Assembly (NCBI RefSeq): GCF_001651865.1 | Contig: NZ_LPUX01000060.1 | Coordinates: 62,001 to 126,000, forward strand | Reading direction: 5' to 3' | DNA: 64,000 nt | DNA from: Sinorhizobium glycinis | Lineage (GTDB): Bacteria; Pseudomonadota; Alphaproteobacteria; Rhizobiales; Rhizobiaceae | Shown here: positions 53,001-61,556 of the stretch, one piece after another | How positions within the stretch are numbered: position 1 is the first letter of the stretch | Layout: the number at the start of each line of letters is the position of its first letter | Program-made: the position numbers and the translations under genes | The notes under the pieces: generated by a model | Database searches by the model: none | What the model was told of the DNA's origin: nothing | The model's input: the letters and a program-made list of their open reading frames with translations, nothing else

Positions 53001-54867
53001 AGGCTTCCTCCAGGGCGGCACCCGTCTTGGCGAGATGGACCGTGTGGCCGTCGCGGTGGATGAGTTCCATGTCGTGCAGCACGACCTCGCGCGGGTCTTC
53101 GCCATGGGCGCGCACACCGATGTCGTGGGTCTGCTCGCTGATGACGCGGAAGCCGAGATTCTCGAGGAGCGGCACGCGGAGGGAGAGCGAGACCGGCGTG
53201 TCGGCGTGGAATATCTTCAGTTCCAGCGCGTCGGGCCGCTCCCGGTCCCGGTTGTAGAAGGAAATGCGAATCGGATCGCCCGACCTGCAGGCGGCGATGT
53301 CGCCAAGGTCCGCATAGGCCTCGGCCGGCGTGAATGCCGCCTGATAGGCTTCGCCGGCCGAAAGCTCGATGCCGTCCTTGCGGGCGAGCAGGTTGAAGCG
53401 GTCGGTCCAGCGGGTGACGATCGTACGGACCGCCTCCTCGAGCTTGGCCTGCGGGACGCGCGGCGTCTTGCCGCCCGAGCGCCCGATGATGAAGTGGACA
53501 CGGGCGAGACCGCCCTCGGGGAAGGCAGGGTAATAGGCGGAGACGCGGCCGTCATAGACGGTTTTCAGGTAATCGCCGATCTTCTCGCGGACATCGGAAT
53601 CATATTGCTCGCGCGGCACGAAGACGATGACCGAGACGAAGCGGTCGAAGTGGTCGATGCGCGGCAGAACGCGGACCCGCGGCCGGTCGCCGAGTTCGTT
53701 GATCTGCTCTGCGAAGGCGGCGAGCAGGCCGACGTCGATCTGGAAGAGATCGTCGCGCGGATAGGATTCGAGCGTATTCGCCAGCATCTTGCCGGAGTGG
53801 CTCTGCGGATCGTAGCCGAAGTGATCGATGATCTTCTCGATCTTGTGCCTCAACAGCGGGATCTCGGCCGCCTGCCGCGTATAGGCGGTCGAGGTGAAGA
53901 GCCCGACGATGCGGAGTTCCCCGACGACATTGCCGGAAGCGTCGAACCGCTTGACGCCGATATAGTCCATGTAGGCCCGGCGGTGCACGACCGACTTCAC
54001 ATTGGCCTTGGTGACGATCAGGAAGTCCGGTCCTTCCAGGAAGGCGAGGATCTCCGGCGTCGTCAGCACCGCATCCTTGCCCTGGCGCAGGACGCGGACT
54101 TCCGGGTTGGACAGGATGCCGAGGCCCCGGCCCTTGCCACGTTCGACCGTCGCTTTCTCACCCTTGCCGGAATAGGTGTATTCGCGCATCCCGAGGAAGG
54201 TGAAATTGTTGTCCCTTAGCCAGCGAAGAAAGGCGAGTGCCTCGTCGCGGTCGCTTTTCTTGCGGGAGGCGTTGTAGTCCTCCAGTTCCTGCATGGCCTG
54301 ATCGAGCAAGGCGGTCATTGCCGGCCAATCATGGACCGTTTGATGAACCTGTTCGAGCACGTCGGTGATCCGCTTGCTCAGCGACCGCTCCTCGAGCGGC
54401 GTCAGCTTGCTCAAATGGATCTGGATATGGCTGACGCGGTGCGCCGGGTTGCTTTCCTCGTCCGGATCGAAGAGTTTCACCGGCTGGCCGGGTTCCATGA
54501 CGAGGATGGGATGGATTGCCAGGTGAATGTCGCGGTGGGTGCTCGTCACTTCCCCCATGACCGAGTCATAGAGGAAAGGCATGTTGCGCTCGGTGACGGC
54601 GATGATCGAGACCTGGGTTCCACCCGGCGCTACGCCCCGCACCGTCTCGACGGAAACCTGCGGTTTGCCGCCATCCCAGCGGGCCAGTTCCTTGCGGGCA
54701 TGGGCGGCGGTCAGCGCCAGCATGTCCGGCGAATAGAGATCGAGGTCGTCGTTGCTCGCGCCCCCGAAGAGGATCTCCGGCGGCAGTGTCTCGGTCCCGA
54801 TCTTGGTCACTGCCGCACGGGCCGCATCGATGTGACGGTCCCGCTTCGGATTATGCTTCACGCCCAT
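50080..54867 (-). CDS. gdhA: Large NAD-specific glutamate dehydrogenase (L_180 class)
   Basis: A 1595-residue enzyme oxidising glutamate to 2-oxoglutarate and ammonia. The long N-terminal regulatory region (about 1-680) contains ACT-like segments. The catalytic part is seen in FGKVARGGLRWSDR, KNAVIVPVGAKGGFYPKQLP (catalytic Lys) and AGVGDMSGDVFGNGMLLSE. The extended C-terminal domain starts near residue 1200. Length matches the 1,560-1,650 range of this class. The ATG at 54867 has GGGGGAG upstream. It stands alone, with pdxY divergent to its right. Confidence 0.96.
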   Translation of the reverse strand: MGVKHNPKRDRHIDAARAAVTKIGTETLPPEILFGGASNDDLDLYSPDMLALTAAHARKELARWDGGKPQVSVETVRGVAPGGTQVSIIAVTERNMPFLYDSVMGEVTSTHRDIHLAIHPILVMEPGQPVKLFDPDEESNPAHRVSHIQIHLSKLTPLEERSLSKRITDVLEQVHQTVHDWPAMTALLDQAMQELEDYNASRKKSDRDEALAFLRWLRDNNFTFLGMREYTYSGKGEKATVERGKGRGLGILSNPEVRVLRQGKDAVLTTPEILAFLEGPDFLIVTKANVKSVVHRRAYMDYIGVKRFDASGNVVGELRIVGLFTSTAYTRQAAEIPLLRHKIEKIIDHFGYDPQSHSGKMLANTLESYPRDDLFQIDVGLLAAFAEQINELGDRPRVRVLPRIDHFDRFVSVIVFVPREQYDSDVREKIGDYLKTVYDGRVSAYYPAFPEGGLARVHFIIGRSGGKTPRVPQAKLEEAVRTIVTRWTDRFNLLARKDGIELSAGEAYQAAFTPAEAYADLGDIAACRSGDPIRISFYNRDRERPDALELKIFHADTPVSLSLRVPLLENLGFRVISEQTHDIGVRAHGEDPREVVLHDMELIHRDGHTVHLAKTGAALEEAFLAAWNGTIEDDNFNRLVLLAGLTAREVTVLRAYSRYLRQAGITYSQGYIADTLNKYPAIAADIFRLFSSRLDPRADAKARAKKTGVLLAAIEEALSAVPSLDEDRILRRYINVIQSTLRTNFFQKDAVGRPRPVLAFKLDPKQLEGLPEPRPFREIFVYGTEVEGVHLRFGKVARGGLRWSDRAQDYRTEVLGLVKAQQVKNAVIVPVGAKGGFYPKQLPVGGSRDEVFKAGTEAYKTYIRTLLSVTDNIVGQEVVPPQDTLRLDGDDPYFVVAADKGTATFSDTANGLAQEAGFWLDDAFASGGSAGYDHKKMGITARGAWEAVKRHFREMDIDIQTTPFTVAGVGDMSGDVFGNGMLLSEKIRLLAAFDHRDIFIDPNPDIDLSFAERKRMFALPRSSWQDYDRKTLSPGAMIISRAEKLVTLTPEAMAAIGIDKQKATPFEIMNAILKSQVDLLWFGGIGTYVRGSNETDAEVGDRANDPIRVTADEVRARVIGEGANLGVTQKGRIGFSLAGGRCNSDAIDNSAGVNSSDVEVNIKIALASAMRDGRLTRPKRNTLLAAMTDEVAHLVLRNNYQQSLAISLTEMQGLANRTPLARLMARLETDGHLNRKVETLPTELAMAERYQAGKPLTRPEIGVLLSYAKLVLFEELIQSGLPDDPYFTATLERYFPAKMRKTYAGDIHGHRLRREIIATVLANETINRGGPAFVSTLTDATGFLSADVVKAAVLALDGFDLPRIFGEIDALDNRISGVIQNRLYQEVGRIFALVAERALRTRASEGPVADAVQRLRDGLQKLRGAMRAAISSESAEEARLKAAGFIESGVPAKLAEEIAELSLMTLVPEIMQIATVTGEPLNRTAQGYFGVTEMLRVNRLLAAADRVPAAEQFEAMALTRAVADIATARRDITIAALVEQKRDRNPVVAWQEQDRERVTRAGDQLKLLTEKGETTLAKITVAAGLLSDLARGRAK

Positions 54868-55147
54868 GAATTCGCTCCCCCAAATGATAGTTGACCCTAT
54901 CAGAACCATGGTCAATGGCGATCGTTTTTATGACGGATTTGGGCAAAATCGAGCCTGTTTTTGGAGAAATTCACGTAGAATCGACCTAAATCCATTTAAA
55001 TCGGGGGCCATTTTCCGAAAATTTCTCTAAAAACGATGAAAACGGACAAAAACGCCGCAGTACTCTAAATGGGTCCCAAGGGACTCCCTGTTGACAGGGC
55101 TGCGACAGCGGGCGATCACACTTCGAATCGAAGGATGGTCTCGCCCG

Positions 55148-56026
55148 ATGTCCGAAATGCCCGCCGCGCCCGGCGCCGTCATCGTCATATCCAGCCATGT
55201 GGTTCGCGGCACCGTCGGCAATCGTGCCGCCGTGTTCGCCCTGGAAACGCTCGGGCACCGGGTGTGGGCGCTGCCGACCGTCATTCTTCCCTGGCATCCC
55301 GGCCATGGCCGCTCGACGCGGGTGGTCATGCCTGACGCGGATTTCCAGTCGATCATCGGCGATCTCGTCAACGCGCCCTGGCGGGGCGAGGTGCGCGCCG
55401 TCCTCTCCGGCTACCTGGGCTCACCCGCGCAGGCCGAGGGCGTTGCCCAACTGGTGACGGCGCTCAAAGAACGCAGTCCGGACCTTTTCTACGCCTGCGA
55501 CCCGGTGATCGGTGACGCGAACGGTCTTTACGTGCCGGTCGAGACCGCTGCCGCCATCCGCGATCGGCTGCTGCCGCTTGCGACGCTGGCGACGCCCAAC
55601 CGGTTCGAGCTCGCCTGGCTTGCGGGCGCAGCACTTGAAAGCAACGCCGCGATCCTCGACGCAGCACTTGGTCTCGGGGCGTCCCGCGTGCTGGTGACGT
55701 CAGCGATCCCGATGATGAGCGGCGGCACCGGCAATCTCTATCTTTCCGGCCGGCATGCGCTCCTTGCCGAACACCGGCTGATCGACGATCCGCCGAACGG
55801 CACGGGCGACCTGCTCTCCGCCGTTTTTCTGGCGCGGCTTCTTCAGGGGCTTTCAGAGGATCGGGCGCTGCAGATGGCGACCGCCAGCGTGTTCGAGGTC
55901 ATCGCGCGCAGCCGCAAGCGCGGCGCCGACGAACTGACGCTCGAGCAGGATGCTTCGAGTCTGGCGACGCCGATGGCGATGGTGCAGATGCGCCGGCTGA
56001 TGCATCCGAGCATGCGTCCGAAATAA
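55148..56026 (+). CDS. pdxY: Pyridoxal kinase
   Basis: A 292-residue ribokinase-superfamily kinase of the PLP salvage pathway. VIVISSHVVRGTVGNRAAVFALE is the N-terminal substrate-binding block (given by SSHVVRGTVGN). CDPVIGDANGLYV and ATPNRFELAWLAG follow, and DDPPNGTGDLLSAVFLARLL holds the catalytic Asp in the anion hole. The start at 55148 is one of several close ATGs. It probably supplies PLP to enzymes such as those nearby. Confidence 0.93.
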   Translation: MSEMPAAPGAVIVISSHVVRGTVGNRAAVFALETLGHRVWALPTVILPWHPGHGRSTRVVMPDADFQSIIGDLVNAPWRGEVRAVLSGYLGSPAQAEGVAQLVTALKERSPDLFYACDPVIGDANGLYVPVETAAAIRDRLLPLATLATPNRFELAWLAGAALESNAAILDAALGLGASRVLVTSAIPMMSGGTGNLYLSGRHALLAEHRLIDDPPNGTGDLLSAVFLARLLQGLSEDRALQMATASVFEVIARSRKRGADELTLEQDASSLATPMAMVQMRRLMHPSMRPK

Positions 56027-56074
56027 AGAAACTGCTCATAATGGATTGATCTGTCGATCGCAGCGAGGTAACCG

Positions 56075-56722
56075 ATGGATATGCAGCGCTTCCCGGAACA
56101 TCTTCTGAACGGCTACCGTAACTTCATGAACGGTCGCTTCAGCGAACAGCAGCAACGCTACAAGACGCTTGCAGAAACGGGCCAGAAGCCGCGGACGATG
56201 CTGATCGCCTGTTGCGATTCGCGGGCTGCCCCCGAAACGATTTTCGACTGTGGCCCGGGGGAGCTCTTCGTGGTCCGCAACGTCGCCAATCTGATGCCGC
56301 CCTATGAGCCGGACGGGCACTATCATTCGACCTCGGCGGCCCTGGAATTCGCGGTCCAGTCGCTGCGCGTCAGCGACATCGTCGTCATGGGCCACGGCCG
56401 CTGCGGCGGTATCAAGGCGGCGCTGGACCCGGATGCGGAACCACTCTCGCCCGGCGATTTCATCGGCCGCTGGATGAACCTCCTGAAGCCCGCCGCGGAG
56501 CAGATCCAGAGCAATGAGGTGATGACGCAGTCGGAACGCCAGCGCGCGCTCGAGCGCGTGTCGATCCGGAATTCGATCGCGAACCTCAAGACCTTTCCCT
56601 GCGTGCAGATTCTCGAAGCGAAGGGAAAGCTCTGTCTTCACGGCGCCTGGTTCGACATTTCGACCGGCGAGCTTTGGGTGATGGACGCCAAGACCGGCGA
56701 TTTCGCCCGGCCGGGGATGTAA
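56075..56722 (+). CDS. Beta-carbonic anhydrase
   Basis: A 215-residue cytoplasmic zinc enzyme interconverting carbon dioxide and bicarbonate. Zinc and active-site residues are in ACCDSRAAP (Cys46, Asp48, Arg50) and VMGHGRCGGIKAAL (His and Cys). FVVRNVANLMPPY is the conserved neighbouring strand. The ATG at 56075 follows GAGG. It lies between pdxY and a RIME region. The family call is sure; the symbol (cynT or can type) is not assigned. Confidence 0.94.
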   Translation: MDMQRFPEHLLNGYRNFMNGRFSEQQQRYKTLAETGQKPRTMLIACCDSRAAPETIFDCGPGELFVVRNVANLMPPYEPDGHYHSTSAALEFAVQSLRVSDIVVMGHGRCGGIKAALDPDAEPLSPGDFIGRWMNLLKPAAEQIQSNEVMTQSERQRALERVSIRNSIANLKTFPCVQILEAKGKLCLHGAWFDISTGELWVMDAKTGDFARPGM

Positions 56723-56733
56723 AACAGAAGAGC

Positions 56734-56812
56734 TCCCCTCATCCGCCTGCCGGCACCTTCTCCCCGCAAGCGGGGCGAAGGGACTTGCCGCGCCGCCTTA
56801 GTCCCCGCTCTC
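56734..56812. repeat. RIME element after carbonic anhydrase gene
   Basis: CCCCTCATCCGCCTGCCGGC with the CTTCTCCCCGC / GCGGGGCGAAG hairpin. A separate inverse module follows at 56883, after about 70 unremarkable bases. Confidence 0.78.
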
Positions 56813-56882
56813 CCGCTCGGATCTTTGCAGAGGATAACGAAACTCCGTCGCCGTTCTTTGGCAAGCGAAAGCCATGCAGCGG

Positions 56883-56934
56883 GGCCTTCTCCCCGTCAGA
56901 ACGGGGAGAAGGTAGCGGCAGCCGGATGAGGGGC
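56883..56934. repeat. RIME module, inverse orientation
   Basis: CCTTCTCCCCGTC / ACGGGGAGAAGG hairpin ending in GCCGGATGAGGGG, just after the stop codon of the minus-strand lytic transglycosylase gene. Confidence 0.75.
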
Positions 56935-56950
56935 GACTGCTGTTATTTCC

Positions 56951-57772
56951 TCAGTCGCCGTCGATCTCGGCGCCGATGATGGCGATCGCCTGCTGGTAGA
57001 CGCTTGCGGCGTTCCAGCCCTGGATCGCGGCGTAATTGACCTCGCCGGGCTGGTAACCGCCGCCCGGCTGCCAGCCGTGGCCGCGCAGGAAGTTTGCGGT
57101 CGAGGCCAGTGCGTCGGCCTTGGAGCGGACCATGTCGATGTGGCCGTTGCCGTCGCCGTCGACGCCAAATTTCAGAACGTTCACCGGCAGGAACTGCGTC
57201 TGGCCGATTTCGCCATGGGCCGCGCCGCGCGCTGCCGGGCTGAGATCGCCCCGTTCGACGAGTTGAAGCGCGGCATAGAGCTGGTCGGTAAAGTAGGCGG
57301 AGCGGCGACAATCATAGGCGAGCGTCGAGACGGCGGAGAGCGTGTGCTCCTTGCCCATGAAGGAGCCGAAGCCGGTTTCCATGCCCCAGATCGCGATCAG
57401 CGGGCCGGCCGGCACGCCGAAGCGCTGCTCGAGGCTGTCGAAAAGCGCTGCGTTCTGAGCGCGCATCTTCCGGCCGCGCGAGATGATCGCCTGGCCGCCC
57501 CGCTTTTTCATGAACTGGTCGAAAGAGAGTTTGAAGCTCTTCTGACCGCGGTCGGCGCGGATCGTCGCCCGGCTATAGGAGACGTCGGCAAGTGCCTGAT
57601 CGAGCACAGATGGGCTGATGCCGCTGCCGGCGGCCTCGCGCTTGAACTCGGCGACCCAGGCGGAAAAGCCGCCGGCGTCGTTGCCGCATTGCGCCGCCGA
57701 GACGGCCGTCGGAAGAAATGCTGTTGAGATGAGGGCTGCAAGCCCCGTCACTGCGCACCTTGCCATGTGCAT
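56951..57772 (-). CDS. MltB-family lytic murein transglycosylase
   Basis: A 273-residue exported enzyme cleaving peptidoglycan. A signal peptide occupies residues 1-26 (MHMARCAVTGLAALISTAFL, cut near SAAQ). The SLT_2 domain has AIWGMETGFGSFMGK with the catalytic Glu, and AAHGEIGQTQFLPVNVLKFGVDGDGNGHIDM (shown by GQTQFLP and GVDGDGNGHIDM). I chose the ATG at 57772, with GGGG upstream, over a longer start that would read through the parS palindrome. It lies downstream of asd. Confidence 0.9.
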   Translation of the reverse strand: MHMARCAVTGLAALISTAFLPTAVSAAQCGNDAGGFSAWVAEFKREAAGSGISPSVLDQALADVSYSRATIRADRGQKSFKLSFDQFMKKRGGQAIISRGRKMRAQNAALFDSLEQRFGVPAGPLIAIWGMETGFGSFMGKEHTLSAVSTLAYDCRRSAYFTDQLYAALQLVERGDLSPAARGAAHGEIGQTQFLPVNVLKFGVDGDGNGHIDMVRSKADALASTANFLRGHGWQPGGGYQPGEVNYAAIQGWNAASVYQQAIAIIGAEIDGD

Positions 57773-57851
57773 TGTATACCCCGTCAAAGCCCGAATAGTT
57801 GACTTGAAAAGCCCGCCCCGCCCGGGCCTTCTCGTTCGCTCTCTCGTCCCC

Positions 57852-57883
57852 CGGGCGATGGTTTCACGTGAATCCATCGCCCG
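57852..57883. promoter_or_regulatory. parS-like site inside a 32-bp palindrome
   Basis: TTTCACGTGAAT (57862-57873) is flanked by perfect 10-base arms, CGGGCGATGG (57852-57861) and CCATCGCCCG (57874-57883). The parS part (57860-57875) differs from consensus at three positions. The same structure may act as a hairpin between asd and the mltB-like gene. It is about 38 kb from the putative oriC. Confidence 0.65.
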
Positions 57884-57893
57884 AACTCAATGC

Positions 57894-57930
57894 GAAACCC
57901 CGCAAGGTCAGTGTGGCCGCGCGGGGTTTC
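57894..57930 (-). terminator. Hairpin after asd
   Basis: GAAACCCCGC (57894-57903) pairs with GCGGGGTTTC (57921-57930). It lies 25 bases past the asd stop codon. The T-run is short, so it is a weak intrinsic terminator at best. Confidence 0.5.
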
Positions 57931-57954
57931 GGATTACACCTGATTGGCGCCTCT

Positions 57955-58989
57955 TCAGGCGGCCTGCTTGCGCGGCTTGATCAGGCCGCGGTTGACAAGC
58001 AGTTCGGCGATCTGGACGGCGTTCAGCGCCGCACCCTTGCGCAGGTTGTCGGAAACGACCCACATGTTGAGGCCGTTCTCGACGGTCGCGTCCTCGCGGA
58101 TGCGCGAAATATAGGTCGCGTCTTCGCCGGCGCATTCGTAGGGAGTCACATAGCCGCCGTTCTCATGCTTGTCGACGACGAGGCAGCCCGGCGCCTCGCG
58201 CAGGATCTCGCGCGCCTCGTCGGCGGTGATCTCGTTCTCGAATTCGATATTGACCGATTCCGAATGGCCGATGAACACCGGCACGCGCACCGCCGTGCAG
58301 GTCACCTTGATCTTCGGATCGAGCATCTTCTTGGTCTCGGCGAGAACCTTCCACTCTTCCTTGGTGTAGCCGTCTTCCATGAAGACGTCGATGTGCGGAA
58401 TGACGTTGAAGGCGATGCGCTTGGTGAACTTCTTGCTCTCGATCGGATCGGCGACGAAGACGGCGCGCGTCTGGTTGAAGAGCTCGTCCATGCCGTCCTT
58501 GCCGGCGCCGGAGACCGACTGGTAGGTGGAAACGACGACGCGCTTGATCTTCGCATGGTCGTGCAGCGGCTTCAGCGCGACGACGAGCTGCGCGGTCGAG
58601 CAATTCGGATTGGCGATGATGTTCTTCTTGGTGAAGCCGGAAACCGCGTCCGCGTTCACTTCCGGCACGATCAGCGGCACCTCGGCGTCGTAGCGCCAGG
58701 CCGAGGAATTGTCGATGACGACGCAGCCCTGCTGGCCGATCTTCGGCGAGTACTTCAGGGAGACCGCGCCGCCGGCCGACATCAGGCAAATGTCCGTGTC
58801 GGAGAAGTCATAGGTTTCGAGGTTGGAGACCTTCAGCGTCTTGTCGCCGTAGGAGACCTCGGTGCCGACGGAGCGCGACGAGGCGAGCGCCACAACCTCA
58901 TCCGCAGGAAATCCCCGTTCGGAAAGGATGTTCAGCATCTCCCGGCCGACATTGCCGGTGGCGCCTGCGACTGCAATCTTGAAACCCAT
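57955..58989 (-). CDS. asd: Aspartate-semialdehyde dehydrogenase
   Basis: A 344-residue NADPH enzyme making aspartate semialdehyde for lysine, threonine and methionine synthesis and for diaminopimelate. The cofactor motif is GATGNVGREM. The active Cys130 is in NPNCSTAQ, and VSTYQSVSGAGKDGM and RVPVFIGHSESVNIEFE are the substrate blocks. The ATG at 58989 is the conserved start. The protein is full length. A hairpin and a parS site lie downstream. Confidence 0.97.
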   Translation of the reverse strand: MGFKIAVAGATGNVGREMLNILSERGFPADEVVALASSRSVGTEVSYGDKTLKVSNLETYDFSDTDICLMSAGGAVSLKYSPKIGQQGCVVIDNSSAWRYDAEVPLIVPEVNADAVSGFTKKNIIANPNCSTAQLVVALKPLHDHAKIKRVVVSTYQSVSGAGKDGMDELFNQTRAVFVADPIESKKFTKRIAFNVIPHIDVFMEDGYTKEEWKVLAETKKMLDPKIKVTCTAVRVPVFIGHSESVNIEFENEITADEAREILREAPGCLVVDKHENGGYVTPYECAGEDATYISRIREDATVENGLNMWVVSDNLRKGAALNAVQIAELLVNRGLIKPRKQAA

Positions 58990-59489
58990 GATCTAAGCTC
59001 TCTTTCTGTCTCTCCTCGTCTGGTGGAGGCGGAGCCGCGCGGATTGTCCGCGAGGGTCCTGTCCCCGGCCGTACCGGGGAGAGAGCGGAGGGCCAGAGAC
59101 GTCAGACGGTTTTCGTCGTCGTTTTGGCCGTTGTTTTGCTGGCGAGCGAGAAACAGCGAGCCTGCCCGGCACGGGCCGGCAAGTTCAGCGCATCGATGGA
59201 CGAACTGCTCGGTCGCATCTCAAGTTTCCTCGTTCGCCGCTGCTCTTACCGGCTTTTCCACAAGAGTCAAGCCGGCGGCGGCTCTCCGCCTCGAATTGCG
59301 GGTCCGGCGCTTCCGCGCCGCCGTGCCGGACCGGGCCGCATTAGACGAAAGTCATAAGCCCAAAGCATCCCTGCCTCCGGCAAGGCTTTTCTGACATCTT
59401 CTCAAATCAGGCGTACCGCGTTCGCGGCTTCGGGGAGGAGCCGGGGACGATCCAAATGGACGCTCCTTTTGAAGTGGAGGATCATCAAA
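58990..59489. other. Intergenic region between asd and the MHS transporter
   Basis: About 500 bases between divergent genes. It holds the asd promoter area and, at the right end, a ribosome site for the transporter. A C-rich hairpin near 59064-59090 is the only structure I noted. I see no gene, RNA or repeat family. Confidence 0.4.
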
Positions 59490-61382
59490 ATGGCAAATGT
59501 CGCAACAGCGGACGGCGTAAGAAAAGCCGGTCCCATGACCGCCGAGGAGAAGAAGGTCATCTTCGCCTCGTCGCTCGGAACCGTCTTCGAATGGTATGAT
59601 TTCTATCTTTACGGGTCGCTTGCCGTTTATATTGGCGCCACCTTCTTCAGCCAGTATCCGGAGACGACACGCAACATCTTCGCGCTGCTTGCATTTGCCG
59701 CCGGCTTCCTGGTGCGCCCCTTCGGCGCACTGGTCTTCGGCCGAATCGGGGACCTTGTCGGTCGCAAATATACGTTTCTTGTCACGATCCTGATCATGGG
59801 TCTTTCGACCTTCCTGGTCGGCATCCTGCCCGGCGCCGCTTCGATCGGCATCGCCGCGCCGATCATCTTGATCATGCTTCGCCTGCTGCAGGGCCTTGCG
59901 CTCGGCGGTGAATATGGCGGTGCTGCGACCTATGTGGCCGAACATGCGCCGCATGGACGCCGCGGCTACTTTACCTCGTGGATCCAGACGACGGCGACGC
60001 TCGGCCTGTTCCTGTCACTGGTGGTCATCCTGCTGGTTCAGTACATGGTCGGCAAGGAAGCCTTCGCCGCCTGGGGCTGGCGCGTGCCGTTCCTGCTCTC
60101 CTGCGTGCTTCTCGGTGTTTCCGTCTGGATACGGCTGAAGATGAACGAATCGCCGGCCTTCAAGAAGATGAAGGAAGAGGGCAAGGGTTCGAAGGCGCCG
60201 CTGACGGAGGCCTTCGGCCAATGGCGGAATGCCAAGGTCGCGCTGCTGGCGCTTTTCGGTGCCGTCGTCGGCCAGGCCGTCGTCTGGTACTCGGGCCAGT
60301 TCTACGCCTTGTTCTTCCTGCAGAGCATCCTGAAGATCGACGGCCAGTCGGCGAACCTGATGGTTGCCGCCTCGCTCGTGCTCGGCACCGGCTTCTTCGT
60401 GTTCTTCGGCTGGCTTTCCGACAAGATCGGCCGCAAGCCGATCATCATGGCCGGCCTGCTGCTCGCCATGCTGACCTATTTCCCGCTGTTCAAGACAATG
60501 ACCTGGGCCGGCAACCCGGCTTTGGCCGAGGCACAGCAGAGCGTTCGCGCGACGGTTACTGCCGCCCCGGGGGACTGCAAGTTCCAGTTCAACCCGACCG
60601 GCACGGCGAAGTTCACGACCTCGTGCGACATCGCAACGGCCTTCCTGACCAAGAACTCGGTTCCCTATGACGTCGTGACAACGGCTGCGGCGGGAACCCC
60701 GGCGACGGTGAAAGTCGGCGAGACGACGATTACCAGCTATGACGCCGTTGCCGCCGGCGACAAGGCCAAGGCCGAGGACGCCGCGTTCAGCAAGCAGGTC
60801 AACATGGCGCTGCAAGTTTCGGGCTACCCGCTGGTGCGCGGTGCGGCCAAGGTGCCGGAATCGAAGCTCGACGGCTTCGTTGCCGCCAATCCGGAACTGG
60901 CCCTCGACGCGGCCGCCATCCGCGCCGGCGAAAAGACCATGGTCCCGGCCGACAAGCTCGTCGCCGACAAGCTGCTCACCAAGGAAGAAGTCGGCAGCGC
61001 CACCGAAATGGCGGTCTATTCGATCGACAAGGCCGGCACTTTCACGATGGTGGCCGACCCGGAGCGCGTCAACTGGACGGTAATCATCGCGGTTCTGACG
61101 GTCCTCGTCATCTATGTGACGATGGTCTACGGCCCGATCGCCGCGCTGCTGGTCGAGCTCTTCCCGACCCGCATCCGCTACACCGGCATGTCGCTGCCCT
61201 ATCACATCGGCAACGGCTGGTTCGGTGGTCTTCTCCCGGCGACGGCCTTCGCGATGAGCGCCGCCAAGGGCGATATCTACTATGGCCTGTGGTATCCGAT
61301 CGTGTTCGCCGGCCTCACGCTGGTCATCGGCCTGTTGTTCCTGCCGGAAACCAAGGACCGCGACATCCACCAGATGGACTGA
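59490..61382 (+). CDS. MHS-family MFS transporter with large periplasmic insert
   Basis: A 630-residue transporter of the metabolite:H+ symporter branch (SLGTVFEWYDFYLYGSLA, RPFGALVFGRIGD, ARGEYGG-like ALGGEYGGAATYVAEHAPHGRRG, shown in part). Hydrophobic segments 1-8 span residues 30-335 and the last ones 527-620. Between them lies a polar insert of about 190 residues (338-525) with two Cys (about 362 and 378), expected in the periplasm. The ATG at 59490 has GGAGG upstream. The substrate is not known; relatives carry organic acids or osmolytes. Confidence 0.87.
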   Translation: MANVATADGVRKAGPMTAEEKKVIFASSLGTVFEWYDFYLYGSLAVYIGATFFSQYPETTRNIFALLAFAAGFLVRPFGALVFGRIGDLVGRKYTFLVTILIMGLSTFLVGILPGAASIGIAAPIILIMLRLLQGLALGGEYGGAATYVAEHAPHGRRGYFTSWIQTTATLGLFLSLVVILLVQYMVGKEAFAAWGWRVPFLLSCVLLGVSVWIRLKMNESPAFKKMKEEGKGSKAPLTEAFGQWRNAKVALLALFGAVVGQAVVWYSGQFYALFFLQSILKIDGQSANLMVAASLVLGTGFFVFFGWLSDKIGRKPIIMAGLLLAMLTYFPLFKTMTWAGNPALAEAQQSVRATVTAAPGDCKFQFNPTGTAKFTTSCDIATAFLTKNSVPYDVVTTAAAGTPATVKVGETTITSYDAVAAGDKAKAEDAAFSKQVNMALQVSGYPLVRGAAKVPESKLDGFVAANPELALDAAAIRAGEKTMVPADKLVADKLLTKEEVGSATEMAVYSIDKAGTFTMVADPERVNWTVIIAVLTVLVIYVTMVYGPIAALLVELFPTRIRYTGMSLPYHIGNGWFGGLLPATAFAMSAAKGDIYYGLWYPIVFAGLTLVIGLLFLPETKDRDIHQMD

Positions 61383-61452
61383 GCGGACTCGAATCAAGAC
61401 GCGGGATGAGGACGAAAAGCCGCTTCCCGCTTCTAATCAAGCTCTCCTGACT

Positions 61453-61556
61453 CCGGCGCGGCCTCCGCGCCGGCTTTTTGTTTGGGGCTCCTCGGCGCGG
61501 CCTCCGCGCCGGCTTTTTGTTTGGGGCTCCTGGGCGCGGCTTCCGCGCCGGCTTTT
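61453..61556 (+). terminator. Triple tandem terminator after the MHS transporter gene
   Basis: Three hairpins of the form GGCGCGG-loop-CCGCGCC, followed by CTTTTT, repeat with a 39-base period (stem starts at 61455, 61494, 61533). The first two units are near identical and the third has a few changes. The last T-run overlaps the stop codon of the PAP2 gene on the minus strand. Confidence 0.85.

Noticed and set aside
50029..54219. A 1,396-codon open frame on the plus strand opposite the glutamate dehydrogenase gene
   Set aside because: It mirrors codon-position GC bias of the real gene, is Arg/Asp/Val/Gly-rich without any family motif, and lies fully within a clear 1,595-residue gene.
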